Source: Caulobacter sp. AP07
GTDB taxonomy: Bacteria > Pseudomonadota > Alphaproteobacteria > Caulobacterales > Caulobacteraceae
Assembly: GCF_000281955.1 (NCBI RefSeq)
Contig: NZ_AKKF01000234.1
Coordinates: forward strand, 1-38,054
Reading direction: 5' to 3'
DNA length: 38,054 bases
The notes below the pieces were generated by a model, which saw only the letters and a list, made by a program, of their open reading frames with translations, did not search any database and was not told the DNA's origin. The position numbers and the translations under genes were made by a program. Positions 18,603-26,613 of this stretch are shown in pieces; within the stretch, counting starts at the first letter, position 1, and each line of letters begins with the position of its first letter.

Positions 18603-20333
18603 TCAGATATCCGCGTAGACGTGGGTCTCCGCCGCCGCGCCCGGGTGGGTGACGGCGCCCAGATAGGCCGGGCCGACCAGCTGGGCGAACTTCCAGATGG
18701 CGCCGCTGTTGTAGTCGGTCGTGCGCGGCGTCCACGCGGCCTTGCGGCGCGCCAGTTCGTCGGCCTCGACCTCAAGATCGATCGTGCCCTTGGTGGCGTC
18801 GATGCTGATGATGTCGCCGTCCTGGACCAGGGCGATCGGCCCGCCGGCCGCGGCTTCCGGACCGACATGGCCGATGCACAGGCCGCGCGTGGCGCCCGAG
18901 AAGCGGCCGTCGGTGATCAGGGCGATGTTCTCGACACCCTGGCCGTAGATCGCGGCGGTGGTCGACAGCATCTCGCGCATGCCGGGCCCGCCCTTGGGAC
19001 CCTCGTAGCGGATGACCAGGACGTCGCCTTCCTTGTAGTCGCGGTTCGACACCGCCTCGAAGCAGGCAGCCTCGCCGTCGAACACCCGGGCCGGGCCGCG
19101 GTGCACCTGGTGCTTGAGGCCGGCCACCTTGACGATGCCGCCCTCCGGGGCCAGCGAGCCCCACAGGCCGACGACGCCGCCGGTCGGCGACAGCGGGTTG
19201 GAGACCGGGCGGATGACGTCCTGGTCGTCGCGCCAGACCACGTCGGCCAGGTTCTCGGCCAGGGTCTTGCCGGTCACGGTCATGCAGTCGCCGTGCAGCA
19301 GGCCGGCGTCCAGCAGGGTGCGCAGCAGCATCGGCACGCCGCCGGCCTCGCCCATGTCCTTGGCCACGTAGCGGCCGCCGGGCTTGAGGTCGGCGATATA
19401 GGGCGTGCGGGCGGCGATCTCGGCCACGTCCTTGAGCGTGAACTCGATGCCGCACTCGTGGGCCATGGCCGGCAGGTGCAGGGCGCCGTTGGTCGAGCCG
19501 CCGGTGGCGGCGACGACGACGGCGGCGTTCTCGAACGCCTTGCGGGTGCAGATGTCGCGCGGGCGGATGTTCTGCTCGATCAGCCGCATCACCGCCTCGC
19601 CGGAGGCCACGGCGTACTGGTCGCGGTCGAGATACGGGGCCGGCAGGGCCGAGGACAGCGGCAAGGCCAGGCCGATGGCTTCCGACACGCAGGCCATGGT
19701 GTTGGCGGTGAACTGGCCGCCGCAGGCTCCGTCCGACGGACAGGCATGTTGCTCCAGCTCGCACAGGGTCTTGGCGTCCATGGTTCCGGCCGCGAAGGCG
19801 CCGACGCCCTCGAACACGTCCATGACGGTGATGTCGCGGCCGTGGAAACGGCCGGGCAGGATGGAGCCGCCGTACAGGAACACCGACGGCACGTTGAGGC
19901 GCAGCATGGCCATCATCATGCCCGGCAGGCTCTTGTCGCAGCCGGCGACGCCGACCAGGGCGTCATAGCCGTGGCCGCGCATGGTCAGCTCGACGCTATC
20001 GGCGATCACGTCGCGGCTGACCAGGGACGAACGCATGCCCTCGTGGCCCATGGCGATGCCGTCGGTGACGGTGATGGTGCAGAACTCGCGCGGCGTGCCG
20101 CCGGCCGCCTTGACGCCCTGCGACGCCGCGTGCGCCTGGCGCATCAGGGCGGTGTTGCAGGGCGCGGCCTCGTTCCAGCACGAGGCTACGCCGACGAACG
20201 GCTGGGCGATCTCGCGGGTGCCAAGACCCATGGCGTAGTAATATGAGCGGTGCGGCGCGCGGGCCGGCCCCTCGGTCACGTGCCGGCTCGGGAGTTTCGA
20301 CTTGTCCCAGCTGCCGTCGGGGTTCTTGGTCAT
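18603..20333 (-). CDS. ilvD: Dihydroxy-acid dehydratase (IlvD/Edd family)
   Basis: Fe-S dehydratase of branched-chain amino acid synthesis, converting 2,3-dihydroxy-isovalerate and -methylvalerate to 2-keto acids. The 576-aa product carries the family cysteines and motifs: SCWNEAAPCN, GVAGCDKSLPGMMMA, PSDGACGGQFTANTMA, AATGGSTNGALHLPA, GGVVGLWGSLAPEGG and ITDGRFSGATRGLCIGH. Length fits. GGAAGG eight bases before the ATG at 20333 supports the start. Family members also include sugar-acid dehydratases, and the neighbour is a xylosidase, so a xylonate or other aldonate role is possible. The motifs read closer to IlvD than to Caulobacter XylD as I recall that sequence. Confidence 0.85.
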   Translation of the reverse strand: MTKNPDGSWDKSKLPSRHVTEGPARAPHRSYYYAMGLGTREIAQPFVGVASCWNEAAPCNTALMRQAHAASQGVKAAGGTPREFCTITVTDGIAMGHEGMRSSLVSRDVIADSVELTMRGHGYDALVGVAGCDKSLPGMMMAMLRLNVPSVFLYGGSILPGRFHGRDITVMDVFEGVGAFAAGTMDAKTLCELEQHACPSDGACGGQFTANTMACVSEAIGLALPLSSALPAPYLDRDQYAVASGEAVMRLIEQNIRPRDICTRKAFENAAVVVAATGGSTNGALHLPAMAHECGIEFTLKDVAEIAARTPYIADLKPGGRYVAKDMGEAGGVPMLLRTLLDAGLLHGDCMTVTGKTLAENLADVVWRDDQDVIRPVSNPLSPTGGVVGLWGSLAPEGGIVKVAGLKHQVHRGPARVFDGEAACFEAVSNRDYKEGDVLVIRYEGPKGGPGMREMLSTTAAIYGQGVENIALITDGRFSGATRGLCIGHVGPEAAAGGPIALVQDGDIISIDATKGTIDLEVEADELARRKAAWTPRTTDYNSGAIWKFAQLVGPAYLGAVTHPGAAAETHVYADI

Positions 20334-20517
20334 GGTGTACGCCTTCCAAATCGTGCGCCGTGGTTAGCTCAGCTGGCGACGCGACGGAAGGGTTGGACGC
20401 CGAGTTTTTGCCGGGAACGGGCCGCTCGACGCGCGTTTCATTGCGAACGGTTCGCGTGAGCCCGGCTGCGGCGCATGATCAGACCCTTCGGCGCCGGGTT
20501 TCGGACGGGCTGTACGA

Positions 20518-20545
20518 CGCTACGCGAATAATGGTAGCGGTCCCA
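20518..20545. promoter_or_regulatory. Candidate xyl-box-like operator upstream of the GH39 gene
   Basis: TGGTAGCGGTCCCA at 20532-20545 matches the LacI-family-type pattern TGnTAnCGnTAnCA except at one fixed position. The half-site TGGTAGCG equals that of the xylose-responsive boxes described in Caulobacter and Xanthomonas. A second arm, CGCTAC at 20518-20523, is inverted to GTAGCG at 20534-20539. It lies 54 bases upstream of the xylosidase start, where a repressor could block transcription. Confidence 0.45.
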
Positions 20546-20598
20546 AAGACACCACTCCGGCCACGAGAGCGGGTCGTTGCAGGAAGGGACCAGCCGCC

Positions 20599-22182
20599 AT
20601 GACCACCAACCCCACCGGGACTTTGCTCCGAGGCGCCATCCTGGCCTCGGCCGTGGCGGGACTTCTGGCGGGATCCGCCTTCGCCCAGGCCAAGCCGGCC
20701 GTCCGCCACATCACCATCGACGCCAAGGCCCCGACGACGCCGCGCGACCGCTTCTACGACCTGTCGGTCGGCTCGGACTATCCGGGCACCCTGCTGCGCG
20801 AAGACAGCCTGGGCCAGCTGAAGACCGCGCGCGACGAGCTGGGCTTCCGCTACGTCCGCTTCCACGCGATCTTCCACGACGTGCTGGGCACCTATCGCGT
20901 CGTCGACGGCCAGCCGGTCTATGATTGGACCAAGATCGACGAACTCTACGACCGCCTGCTGAAGATGGGGATCAAGCCGTTCGTCGAGCTGGGCTTCACT
21001 CCCGACGCGATGAAGACCTCGAACCAGACGGTCTTCTGGTGGAAGGGCAACACGTCTCACCCCGATCCCAAGCAATGGGCCGCCCTGGTCGACGCCTTCG
21101 TCCGTCACATCCAGCAACGCTACGGCCAGGCCGAGGTGCGGTCCTGGTATTTCGAGGTCTGGAACGAGCCGAACCTGGACGGCTTCTGGGAAAAGGCCGA
21201 CCAGAAGGCCTATTTCGAGCTCTATGACCTGACGGCGCGGACGATCAAGGCGATCGATCCGGCGCTCAAGGTCGGCGGCCCCTCGACGGCCGGCGCGGCC
21301 TGGACGCCCGAATTCCTGAGCCACGTGCAGGCCTCGGGCGCGCCGGTCGACTTCGTCACCACCCACACCTACGGCGTCGATGGTGGCTTCCTGGACGAGA
21401 AGGGCGTGCAGGACACCAAGCTTTCGCCCTCGCCCGACGCGATCGTCGGCGACGTGCGCCGCGTGCGCCAGGAGATCCAGGCTTCATTCAAGCCCGGCCT
21501 GCCGCTGTACTTCACCGAATGGAGCACCAGCTACACGCCTCGCGACCCGGTGCATGACTCCTATGTCAGCGCGCCCTACATCCTGTCCAAGCTGAAGGCC
21601 AGCGAGGGCCTGCTGCAGGCCATGAGCTACTGGACCTACAGCGACCTGTTCGAGGAACCCGGTCCGCCGTCCGCGCCGTTCGAGGGCGGCTTTGGCCTGA
21701 TGAACCCGCAGGGGATCCGCAAGCCGGCATGGTTCGCCTACAAGTACCTGAACCAACTGGGCGACAAGGCCGCGAAGGTCGCCGACGCCCAGACCTGGGC
21801 CACCACCGACGGCGGCGGCGTGCAAGCCGTGATCTGGGACTTCCGCCAGCCGGTGCAGGCCGTCAGCAACCGCCCCTACTACACCAAGGTCCAACCCACC
21901 CATGACGTGGAGCCGGTCAGCCTGGACGTGAAGGGCCTGAAGCCGGGTCGCTACGACGTCCAGATCTTCCGCACCGGCTTCAAGGCCAACGACGCCTATA
22001 CGGCCTATCTGGAAATGGGATCGCCCAAGACGCTGAGCGCCGAGCAGACGCGCGATCTCCAGGCCCTGACCGTGGATCGCCCCGAGACCCGGACGCTGAG
22101 CGTGGGCAAGTCGGGCGCGACCAGCCTCGCGGTGCCGATGCGCGCCAACGACGTCGTCCTGGTCAAGCTAGCGCCCCGCTAG
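20599..22182 (+). CDS. Exported GH39 beta-xylosidase
   Basis: Glycoside hydrolase expected to release xylose from xylo-oligosaccharides, in the periplasm or outside. The 527-aa product has a Sec signal peptide ending AGSAFAQA (about 30), then a GH39 TIM barrel with opening DLSVGSDYPGTLLREDS, catalytic acid/base in WNEPNLDGF (E190) and nucleophile in FTEWSTSY (E307), plus the THTYGVDGG segment. A C-terminal beta-sandwich (about 410-527) follows. Caulobacter crescentus has a characterised GH39 xylosidase; this may be a paralogue. AGGAAGGGA precedes the ATG. Upstream is a possible xylose operator. Confidence 0.9.
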   Translation: MTTNPTGTLLRGAILASAVAGLLAGSAFAQAKPAVRHITIDAKAPTTPRDRFYDLSVGSDYPGTLLREDSLGQLKTARDELGFRYVRFHAIFHDVLGTYRVVDGQPVYDWTKIDELYDRLLKMGIKPFVELGFTPDAMKTSNQTVFWWKGNTSHPDPKQWAALVDAFVRHIQQRYGQAEVRSWYFEVWNEPNLDGFWEKADQKAYFELYDLTARTIKAIDPALKVGGPSTAGAAWTPEFLSHVQASGAPVDFVTTHTYGVDGGFLDEKGVQDTKLSPSPDAIVGDVRRVRQEIQASFKPGLPLYFTEWSTSYTPRDPVHDSYVSAPYILSKLKASEGLLQAMSYWTYSDLFEEPGPPSAPFEGGFGLMNPQGIRKPAWFAYKYLNQLGDKAAKVADAQTWATTDGGGVQAVIWDFRQPVQAVSNRPYYTKVQPTHDVEPVSLDVKGLKPGRYDVQIFRTGFKANDAYTAYLEMGSPKTLSAEQTRDLQALTVDRPETRTLSVGKSGATSLAVPMRANDVVLVKLAPR

Positions 22183-22192
22183 AGAGCCGGAA

Positions 22193-22294
22193 GCGTCCTT
22201 CGAGGCCCTCCCTCGGAGGGCGCCTCAGGACGAGGAGCTTCGTGCTGCTTTCCTCATCCTGAGGTGCGTAGCGAAGCGAAGCCTCGAAGGACGC
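22193..22294. repeat. Long hairpin repeat (GTCCTTCGAGG type) between GH39 and LysR genes
   Basis: Outer arms GCGTCCTTCGAGGC (22193-22206) and GCCTCGAAGGACGC (22281-22294) are perfect inverses; the interior has CCTCCCTCGGAGG and CCTCAGGACGAGG/CCTCATCCTGAGG pairs. It fills the gap between convergent genes and can serve as a two-way terminator. Elements of this look are widespread in Alphaproteobacteria. Confidence 0.8.
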
Positions 22295-22308
22295 ACGGCT
22301 TTCGCCGC

Positions 22309-23172
22309 CTAAACGCCGAGTAGGCGGCCGCGCTCGCGATGGATCACCGCCGCCAGATGGTCGCCGACCGCCCGCACCGCCGCCGACCGGCGCAGGTCTT
22401 CGTGCACGGCCAGCCATAGGCCCCGGTTGGGCGGCGCGACGCCTGACCAGCGCCGCAGCCCGGGGTCGCCGTCGGCCATGAAGCACGGCAGCAGCGCCAC
22501 GCCCAGCCCGGCCCGCGCCGCCGGCTGCAGGACGCCCATGTCGTTGCTGCGGAAGCTGACCGGACGGCCAGCCGCGAAGGCCCGCAGCCATTCCTGCTGC
22601 GTCAGGCGGCTCATCTCGGCGTCGTAGCTGACCAGCGACCAGTCGCCGTCCGGCCCGTGCGGATAGTCGACCGCGGCGTAGAGCCCGTAGGCCATCTCAC
22701 CCACCTTGCGCGCCACGCTGGTCGGCTCGCTCGGGGCCTGAAGGCGCAGCGTCAGGTCGGCCTCGCGCCGGGTCAGCGACACCAGCGAGGCCTCGCCACG
22801 CAGGGTGACGGTGATCGACGGCAGGGCGCGGCGCAGGTCGACCAGGCTTTCGGCCAGCATGAACATCGCCAGGGACGGCGGGGCGCTGACCACCACCTCG
22901 ACCGCCGCCGGCTGGCGCTCGGCCTGGGCCAGGCGCTCGACCGCCAGCACCCGATCCTCCATGTCGAAGGCCAGGGCCGCGACCCGTTCGCCGGCCTCGG
23001 TCAGGGCCGTGCCCCGACCGCGGCGTTCCAGCAGCCGCAGGCCGGTGCGCGCCTCCAGGGCGGCGACGCGACGGCCGACCGTGGCGTGGTCGACGCCCAG
23101 CGCCCGGGCCGCGCCCGACAGCGAGCCTTGTCGCCCGACGGCGGCGAGGTGGCGAAGGTCTTCCCAATCCAT
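22309..23172 (-). CDS. LysR-family transcriptional regulator
   Basis: Transcription factor likely controlling the divergent quinone oxidoreductase. The 287-aa product has the helix-turn-helix MDWEDLRHLAAVGRQGSLSG followed by AARALGVDHATVGRRVAALE and GLRLLERRGRGTALTEAGE, then the effector domain beginning near residue 90. The VDHATVGRRVAALE recognition helix marks the subgroup of LysR proteins often found next to oxidoreductase genes. The start ATG is at 23172. Confidence 0.9.
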   Translation of the reverse strand: MDWEDLRHLAAVGRQGSLSGAARALGVDHATVGRRVAALEARTGLRLLERRGRGTALTEAGERVAALAFDMEDRVLAVERLAQAERQPAAVEVVVSAPPSLAMFMLAESLVDLRRALPSITVTLRGEASLVSLTRREADLTLRLQAPSEPTSVARKVGEMAYGLYAAVDYPHGPDGDWSLVSYDAEMSRLTQQEWLRAFAAGRPVSFRSNDMGVLQPAARAGLGVALLPCFMADGDPGLRRWSGVAPPNRGLWLAVHEDLRRSAAVRAVGDHLAAVIHRERGRLLGV

Positions 23173-23265
23173 TCGTGCGTTTTCGCACAGCTGAGGTGCG
23201 ATCTCACGGAATTTTCGGAGACTGGCCGACGTGCGAACCCTGGGGCTTGAGAAGGAGAGCTATCC
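23173..23265. promoter_or_regulatory. LysR / quinone oxidoreductase divergent promoter with GTGCG dyad
   Basis: 93 bases between divergent starts. GTGCG-TTTT-CGCAC (23175-23188) is a perfect small palindrome adjoining the LysR start, and GTGCGA recurs near 23195 and 23231. A spaced set of half-sites like this is common for LysR regulators, but no exact T-N11-A box was seen. Confidence 0.4.
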
Positions 23266-24237
23266 ATGGTCCGCAGCATCGAACTCGTCGGCACGGGCGG
23301 CGTCGAACAACTCCAACTGGCGCGCCGCCCGCTCCCCGCCCCTGGCGAGGGCGAACTGCGGGTTCGCCACGACGCCGCCGGGGTCAACTTCATCGACGTC
23401 TACTACCGGACCGGCCTCTATCCCCTGTCCCTGCCGACCGTGCTCGGCGTCGAAGGGGCCGGCGTGGTCGAGGCGGTGGGCGACGGCGTCCAGGACTTCG
23501 CGCCCGGCGACCGCATCGCCTATGCCGGCGCGCCGATGGGCGGCTACGCACAGGCCCGCAACCTGCCGGCCGCCCGGGCGATCAAGCTGCCGGACGGCGT
23601 CGACACCCGGGTCGCGGCGGGCGCCATGCTGCGCGGCCTGACGGTCCAGATGCTATTGCGCGGCCCGCGCCCGGCGACGCCCGGCTCGACCATCCTGGTC
23701 CACGCCGCCGCCGGCGGACTGGGCCAACTGCTGACCCGCTGGGCCAAGACGATGGACCTCACCGTGATCGGCACGGTCAGTTCGGAGGCCAAGGCCCAGG
23801 TCGCCCGGGCGGCGGGCGCGGAACATGTGATCGTCGGCCGCGACGCCGACTTCGTCGCCCAGACCCTGGCCCTGACCGACGGCCGGGGTGTCGACGTCGC
23901 CTATGACGGCCTGGGCGGCGGCTATCTGCGCCGGACCTTCGACGCCGTCGCGCCGTTCGGCATGGTGGTGAATGTCGGCCAGGCGGCCGGCCCGGTCCCG
24001 CCGCTGGTGGTCACCGACCTGAGCAAGCGCGCCCTGGCGCTGTGGCGGCCCAGCGTCATGGCCTATGTCACCGACGTTCCGCGCTACCGGACGGCGGCGG
24101 CCGACCTGCTGGGTGCGCTTGAGCGCGGGGACCTAACGGTCGAGATCGGCGGCGAGTACGCGCTGGAGGACGCGGGGAAGGCCCACGCCGATTTGGAGGC
24201 CGGACGGACGACCGGGAGCTTGTTGCTGGTTCCGTAA
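23266..24237 (+). CDS. NADPH:quinone oxidoreductase, MDR family
   Basis: Zinc-free medium-chain reductase, probably reducing quinones with NADPH. The 323-aa product has the QOR signatures HDAAGVNFIDVYYRTGLYPLS, LGVEGAGVVEAVGDGV and APGDRIAYAG, the Rossmann nucleotide site ILVHAAAGGLGQLLTRWAK, and VDVAYDGLGG. There are no zinc-binding cysteines. It matches the qor/QOR1 type of about 325 aa. AAGGAGA seven bases upstream supports the ATG. It is divergent from a LysR gene. Confidence 0.92.
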   Translation: MVRSIELVGTGGVEQLQLARRPLPAPGEGELRVRHDAAGVNFIDVYYRTGLYPLSLPTVLGVEGAGVVEAVGDGVQDFAPGDRIAYAGAPMGGYAQARNLPAARAIKLPDGVDTRVAAGAMLRGLTVQMLLRGPRPATPGSTILVHAAAGGLGQLLTRWAKTMDLTVIGTVSSEAKAQVARAAGAEHVIVGRDADFVAQTLALTDGRGVDVAYDGLGGGYLRRTFDAVAPFGMVVNVGQAAGPVPPLVVTDLSKRALALWRPSVMAYVTDVPRYRTAAADLLGALERGDLTVEIGGEYALEDAGKAHADLEAGRTTGSLLLVP

Positions 24238-24242
24238 TTCGG

Positions 24243-24347
24243 CTGTCATCCCGGGCGGAGCGAAGCGCAGACCCGGGACTGCCGGAAGCGCCTGCGTTCA
24301 CGCCCCGGTCCCGGATCTTCGCGCTGCGCGCTCGTCCGGGATGACAG
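24243..24347. repeat. Inverted repeat (CTGTCATCCCGG type) between convergent genes
   Basis: Ends CTGTCATCCCGG (24243-24254) and CCGGGATGACAG (24336-24347) are perfect inverses, with further internal pairs such as GAGCGAAGCGC, GACCCGGG and CCCGGATCTTCGCGC. It fills the gap between the quinone oxidoreductase and the Gfo/Idh gene. Probably a dispersed repeat that also works as a terminator. Confidence 0.8.
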
Positions 24348-24368
24348 GATGGGTAAGAGGCGCGCGCC

Positions 24369-25301
24369 CTACCCGCAGGCCAACTCCACCGCCAACCCCA
24401 GGTCCAGCGCCCGGGCCGCCTCCTCGCCCGTCACCACCGGACGCGGCGCCTGCCCGCGCACCGCCGCCAGGAACCCGGCCACGCTCTGGCCCAGGGGGTC
24501 CTTGCCGGCCGGAGTCTCGGTGAAGTCCTCGATCAGCGGGAACGGCGTGGTGTTGCGGAAGGTGCGGGCCAGGAAGTCGATCTCGACCTCGCCCGACGGA
24601 TAGACCACCTTCATGGTCCGCTCGCGGGCCTCAGCGACGCGCGAGCTGTCGAACACGGCGGTGAAGCCGTTGTCGAAAGTGGCCTCGGCCTTGACCCAGT
24701 CCAGCGAGGTCGAGCGGGTGATCGCCCCCTCGCCTTCCACCGTCACCGGCTCGGCGTCGCAGATCGCCAGGGCCAGGTCGATGTCGTGAATCATCAGGTC
24801 CAGCACCACCGAGACGTCGAGATTGCGATCCGACGGCGTGCCGCGCCGCACGGCTTCCAGGCGCAGCGGCTGCTCGGGGATGTCCAGCAAGCCCATGGCC
24901 TGGAACACCACGCGCTCCTGGTGGCCGCAGGCCAGGGACAGCTTGCGCCGGGCGGCCTCGGCGACCAGGGCGTCGGCGTCTTCCGGCGTCACGGCCAGGG
25001 GCTTTTCCGAATAGACCGGCTTGCCGGCCTTCAGCGCCGCCAGCACGGCCGGGGCGTGGTGCACGGCCGGGGTGGCGACGGTGACCACGTCGACGGCGGC
25101 CAGGAAGGCAGCGAGGTCGTCGAAGGCTTCCGCCCCCAGCGGCTCGGCCAGCGCCTTGGCCCGCGCCAGGTCGATGTCGAATACCGCCGCCAGGGTCACG
25201 TCGGGAAGCTCCACGTACTTCTTGGCGTGATAGCCGCCGAACACGCCGGCGCCGATGACACCAGCCTTGAGAGTGGGGGCCTTCGGGAGATCTTGGGTCA
25301 T
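24369..25301 (-). CDS. Gfo/Idh/MocA-family NAD(P)-dependent oxidoreductase
   Basis: Sugar or nucleotide-sugar dehydrogenase of unknown substrate. The 310-aa product has the Rossmann motif GVIGAGVFGGYHAKKY (about 14-29), the EKPLAVTPEDA motif with the catalytic Lys, and LDLMIHDIDLAL, where the His is the usual second catalytic residue. The small size and GHQERV segment resemble the UDP-sugar 3-dehydrogenase (GnnA/WlbA-like) group, so a role in surface polysaccharide or lipid A precursor synthesis is possible but unproven. It converges with the QOR gene across a repeat. Confidence 0.85.
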   Translation of the reverse strand: MTQDLPKAPTLKAGVIGAGVFGGYHAKKYVELPDVTLAAVFDIDLARAKALAEPLGAEAFDDLAAFLAAVDVVTVATPAVHHAPAVLAALKAGKPVYSEKPLAVTPEDADALVAEAARRKLSLACGHQERVVFQAMGLLDIPEQPLRLEAVRRGTPSDRNLDVSVVLDLMIHDIDLALAICDAEPVTVEGEGAITRSTSLDWVKAEATFDNGFTAVFDSSRVAEARERTMKVVYPSGEVEIDFLARTFRNTTPFPLIEDFTETPAGKDPLGQSVAGFLAAVRGQAPRPVVTGEEAARALDLGLAVELACG

Positions 25302-25363
25302 GGGCGGTTGTCTAGCCGCTTCGCCCGAAAGCGGGAAGCACTTGGAGGTGACGGCGGGAACGG

Positions 25364-25381
25364 GTTAAACGGTTGTTTAAC
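25364..25381. promoter_or_regulatory. 18-bp palindrome upstream of the MDR reductase gene
   Basis: GTTAAAC-GGTT-GTTTAAC, with perfect seven-base arms. It lies ten bases before the AGGGAG ribosome site and 24 before the start of the oxidoreductase at 25405. Position and shape fit a repressor operator, TetR-type for example. TTAA occurs twice, but with an 8-base rather than the 7-base gap of a CtrA box. Confidence 0.6.
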
Positions 25382-25404
25382 GACAAGCCCAGGGAGCAAC
25401 GTCA

Positions 25405-26430
25405 ATGACCGCCTCGCGTGAAATCCGTCTGAAGAGCCGCCCGGTGGGCGTTCCGGCCACCACCGACTTCGAGCTGGCCACCGTCGAGGTCGGCCCGCCC
25501 GGCGACGGCGAGATCCAGGTCCGAAACCTGTGGATGTCGGTCGACCCCTACATGCGCGGCCGGATGACCGACCGCAAAAGCTATGTGCCGCCGTTCGAGC
25601 TGGGCAAGGTGCTGCAGGGCGGCGCGATCGGCGAAGTCGTCGCCTCCAACGATCCCGACTTCAAGCCCGGCGACATCGTCAGCACCATGTTCGGCTGGCG
25701 CGAGCTGTTCAACGTCTCGCCCAAGGCCTTGGCGGCGGCGGGCATGGGCGCGGTCACCAAGATCGACACCCACGGCCTGCCGCCCCAGACCTTCCTGGGC
25801 GTGGCCGGCATGCCGGGCCTGACCGCCTATGCCGGCCTGCTGCGGATCGCCGCCCTCAAGGACGGCGACGTGGTGTTCGTCTCGGCCGCCGCCGGAGCGG
25901 TGGGCCAGGTCGTCTGCCAGATCGCCAAGAACAAGGGCCACACGGTGATCGGCTCGGCCGGCGGACCGGAAAAGGTCGCCTTCCTCAAGAGCATCGGCGT
26001 CGACCACGTCATCGACTACAAGGCCACCCCCGACGTGGTCGCCGAGCTTGAACGAGTCGCGCCCAAGGGGATCGACGTCTATTTCGAGAACGTCGGCGGC
26101 GTGCACCTGGAAGCCGCCATCAACTCGGCCCGCCCGTTCGCCCGCTTCGCCCTGTGCGGGATGATCTCGCAGTACAACGAGACCGGAAAGCCGGTCGGTC
26201 CGGCCAACATCATCCAGGCGGTCGGCAAGAGCCTGCGGCTGGAGGGCTTCATCGTCTCCAACCACTACGATCTGGCGCCGCAGTTCATCAAGGACATGGC
26301 CGGTTGGATCGGCGCGGGCCAGATGAAGTGGAACGAGACGATCGAGGACGGCGTCGACCGCGCGCCCGAGGCCTTCATCAAGCTCTTCAAGGGCGAGAAC
26401 CTGGGCAAGATGCTGGTCAAGCTGGCCTAG
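25405..26430 (+). CDS. NADP-dependent MDR oxidoreductase (leukotriene B4 dehydrogenase / CurA-like)
   Basis: Zinc-independent reductase for alpha,beta-unsaturated carbonyl compounds. The 341-aa product starts with MTASREIRLKSRPVGVPATT and has LWMSVDPYMRGRM, LGVAGMPGLTAYAGLL, the cofactor loop VFVSAAAGAVGQVVCQIAKNKG, VIGSAGGPEKV and VDVYFENVGG-type IDVYFENVGG; all are signatures of prostaglandin reductase/curcumin reductase-type proteins. Length is standard. The ribosome site AGGGAG is eight bases upstream. It is divergent from the Gfo/Idh gene, and a strong palindrome between them suggests control by a regulator not encoded next door. Confidence 0.92.
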   Translation: MTASREIRLKSRPVGVPATTDFELATVEVGPPGDGEIQVRNLWMSVDPYMRGRMTDRKSYVPPFELGKVLQGGAIGEVVASNDPDFKPGDIVSTMFGWRELFNVSPKALAAAGMGAVTKIDTHGLPPQTFLGVAGMPGLTAYAGLLRIAALKDGDVVFVSAAAGAVGQVVCQIAKNKGHTVIGSAGGPEKVAFLKSIGVDHVIDYKATPDVVAELERVAPKGIDVYFENVGGVHLEAAINSARPFARFALCGMISQYNETGKPVGPANIIQAVGKSLRLEGFIVSNHYDLAPQFIKDMAGWIGAGQMKWNETIEDGVDRAPEAFIKLFKGENLGKMLVKLA

Positions 26431-26447
26431 GCGCTCGGGACTGCAAC

Positions 26448-26514
26448 GGGGACACACGCTCACGGCAAGGCCCATGCGGACTTGGCCGAAACCTTGGCGT
26501 GAGCGTGTGTCTCC
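26448..26514. repeat. Long stem-loop repeat (GACACACGCTCACGG type)
   Basis: Arms GACACACGCTCACGGCAAGG (26451-26470) and CCTTGGCGTGAGCGTGTGTC (26492-26511) pair over 20 bases with one mismatch, and three more bases extend the stem. The 21-base loop carries CCCATGCGGACTTGGCCG. It lies 18 bases after the MDR reductase stop and about 100 before the copper-oxidase cluster, so it may insulate the two. Confidence 0.75.
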
Positions 26515-26613
26515 GCCCCGCCCAAGCTCCTCCAGTAATTTATTGTAGACGCCATTGAACGCTCAGGTAGCATACCTTCACTACGCCCGAACGGGGCGTG
26601 CGAGGGGGCGATC
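26515..26613. promoter_or_regulatory. Presumed promoter region of the copper-oxidase cluster
   Basis: An AT-rich patch (TAATTTATTGTAG around 26536-26548) contrasts with the high-GC surroundings and is the likely promoter zone for the multicopper oxidase gene. GAGGGGG about five bases before the ATG at 26614 is the ribosome site. No CopY/CueR-like dyad was seen. Confidence 0.4.

Noticed and set aside
20361..20376. TGGTTAGCTCAGCTGG, a match to the D-arm/A-box of tRNA genes
   Set aside because: No GAGC partner closes the D stem, no TTCGANTC T-loop follows, and no acceptor pairing exists. It is a chance match or at most a tRNA scrap.
25365..25380. TTAA-N8-TTAA as a CtrA binding site
   Set aside because: CtrA boxes need a seven-base gap. 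The perfect palindrome explains the sequence better.
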